From assembly GCA_958348245.1 (NCBI GenBank), contig CATVYJ010000002.1:1-64000 (forward strand): 64,000 bases of DNA. Reading direction: 5' to 3'. The stretch is from an uncultured Veillonellaceae bacterium. Its GTDB lineage: Bacteria; Bacillota; Negativicutes; Veillonellales; Dialisteraceae. The notes under the pieces were generated by a model that was given only the letters and a program-made list of their open reading frames with translations, had not been told where the DNA came from and searched no databases. Made by a program: the position numbers and the translations under genes. Shown here piece after piece: positions 62,759 to 64,000 of this stretch. How positions within the stretch are numbered: the first letter of the stretch is position 1; each line of letters starts with the position of its first letter.

Positions 62759-64000
62759 TCAGAAACTCATGCTCTGAATCAACCAGCCCGATTTCTTCTC
62801 ATAGACGAAGACAAATTCTCCCTGCGTATTCCTCCGAATGATGCGGCCCGTTCCGCCCTCCCAGTGAACAAATTCCATATCACAGGACAGTGTGGCCGTA
62901 TGAGCATCATGAAAAGTAATTTGTATATTGGAGATATCCATGGAAGGACTCAACCCCAACGTTTTGCGCCAGACATGATAATCGCCGCCCAGATTCCGTT
63001 GAAGCTCAGGTGTCAGACAATCCCACGCATAACTGAAACTATTTCCATTAACAGACAAACGGAATTTATGAAAAACTTTCAGCAGGTCTTCCCGGGTCGC
63101 CTCCGGGTCATAGGTCACGGTATTCTCCGATCTATCAGTCGGAACACTATTCTCTACAGCGGCATTTTCATTTTTCTGCTCCATGGTCTCACGGTTCCGT
63201 GCTACCTGTCTTGCTGCATTCGCCTGTATGCGTTTCTGGATTGACTGTTCCAGCAACTGCGTTTTGGCTTGCAGTTCTTCAGACTTCCCGCTGTCCGGGG
63301 ATTCGTTCTGCTCCGTTCCCGCAGAAGGGCCGGAAGTAATACGAATGGAAGGAAAATGCACCGCCATCTTTTCTCCCGTCCACCATCCATGCGGATACAG
63401 CCAGAATACGATGGACAGAACGAGCAGCAACAGCGTCGGCAAGAGAAACACCGCGGTATTCCCTTTTGCTTCCCCATCCGGATTGAATGCTTTCTCAAAA
63501 ACCGCGAGACGCGGATGTGCTGCCGCAGTTTGTTCGATATACTGCCAGGTCCGCAGAACAGGTCCATCCAGCTTTCCTTTCTTCAGAGCTGCTTTGTCTC
63601 TGCGCATGTTGACATACGTCCAGAAGGCGGACGCCCATACGAGCCAGTCCCACCGACCTTCCCGCATGCTAAAATGATAGGCGGCTCCCACGAGGATTAC
63701 CCCGAAAGCGAAGAACAGAAACGGCTGCGCGAGTGCCCGCCAAAAGGCAAAAAGTACAGAAAGCATCGTATACAGTGCCGCCAACGCACCAGAGGAAAGT
63801 GTTTTTCTGCTTCTCTTCTGCAATTCGGGAACCACGCCGGAAAATGCAAAGAAAAATCGAAGCGACTTGAAGTACTGGCTCTGCCGGTATTTAGGAAATT
63901 CATACCATACAGGAAGCACATGCCCCAATACGTCTTTATCCCAGATATCCACCATCTGATAAGCTGCCTGCGGATTGCCGGCCTTCAAATACCAGCGCAC
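62759..64000 (-). CDS. Membrane protein with NTF2-like C-terminal domain, partial (N-terminus outside window)
   Basis: 413 residues visible; the open frame runs to the right edge, so the N-terminus is probably missing. Several hydrophobic helices (about 47-68, 83-103, 110-130 and 185-203) are followed by a Gln/Glu/Arg-rich coiled-coil (about 230-280) and a C-terminal domain (about 295-413) with a conserved-looking DLLKVFHKFRLSVNGNSFSYAWDCLTPELQ-type start and strands ending LIQSMSF, like NTF2-type domains. The composition is visibly less GC-rich than most neighbours. Family and function unknown. Confidence 0.65.
   Translation of the reverse strand: MRWYLKAGNPQAAYQMVDIWDKDVLGHVLPVWYEFPKYRQSQYFKSLRFFFAFSGVVPELQKRSRKTLSSGALAALYTMLSVLFAFWRALAQPFLFFAFGVILVGAAYHFSMREGRWDWLVWASAFWTYVNMRRDKAALKKGKLDGPVLRTWQYIEQTAAAHPRLAVFEKAFNPDGEAKGNTAVFLLPTLLLLVLSIVFWLYPHGWWTGEKMAVHFPSIRITSGPSAGTEQNESPDSGKSEELQAKTQLLEQSIQKRIQANAARQVARNRETMEQKNENAAVENSVPTDRSENTVTYDPEATREDLLKVFHKFRLSVNGNSFSYAWDCLTPELQRNLGGDYHVWRKTLGLSPSMDISNIQITFHDAHTATLSCDMEFVHWEGGTGRIIRRNTQGEFVFVYEKKSGWLIQSMSF

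Overview
The window is high-GC chromosomal DNA from a diderm Firmicute, most likely a Negativicutes bacterium (Veillonellales/Selenomonadales level; genus not resolvable here). It mixes outer-membrane genes (lpxC-fabZ-lpxA for lipid A, an autotransporter, and an SLH-porin of the OmpM type that is characteristic of Negativicutes) with Firmicutes-type regulation and gene order: a T-box leader, an Fst-like type I toxin locus, and a mltG-trmR-trhP block arranged like Bacillus subtilis yrrL-yrrM-yrrN/O. No rRNA, tRNA, CRISPR array, integrase or transposase was recognised.

Layout. 1-5.0 kb: nitroreductase, the lpxC-fabZ-lpxA cluster, and gene-free islands built from structured repeats. 5.0-9.3 kb: a branched-chain-amino-acid-type binding lipoprotein under a T-box leader, then divergently a PadR/DUF1700 operon followed by three small exported proteins rich in Pro/His/Tyr/Asp. 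9.4-13.1 kb: TetR-controlled ABC-2 exporter. 13.2-15.5 kb: glycosyltransferase plus a RuBisCO-like protein. 15.5-19.8 kb: autotransporter and an OFA-family MFS carrier with a probable ZTP riboswitch. 19.9-30.4 kb: a partial and a complete nickel/peptide ABC transporter (paralogous), separated by a repeat island, an amino-acid binding protein and an M14-type deacylase. 30.4-39.6 kb: OmpM-like porin, a Dpp-type peptide ABC operon ending in a serine hydrolase, and a DUF805 protein. 39.7-48.6 kb: gyrB, GT51 transglycosylase, alpha/beta hydrolase, mnmA, PAP2 phosphatase, feoA-feoB-FeoB-associated protein. 48.6-55.3 kb: pncB followed by five tandem exported proteins of unknown function and a TSUP permease; a PNPOx-fold protein. 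55.4-55.7 kb: a previously unflagged Fst/par-like type I toxin-antitoxin locus. 55.7-64 kb: DUF4911, trhP-trmR-mltG, a thioesterase/DUF1848/PflX-like operon, an iron-type alcohol dehydrogenase, a zinc-ribbon protein and a membrane protein cut by the window end.

Most interesting signals: (1) the par-like toxin locus with duplicated repeats, shared terminator and an antisense promoter; (2) four gene-free islands carrying repeats whose hairpin stems differ in sequence but stay complementary; (3) the five-gene, translationally coupled secreted cluster behind pncB. All assignments are from reading the sequence and family knowledge; no database search was run.
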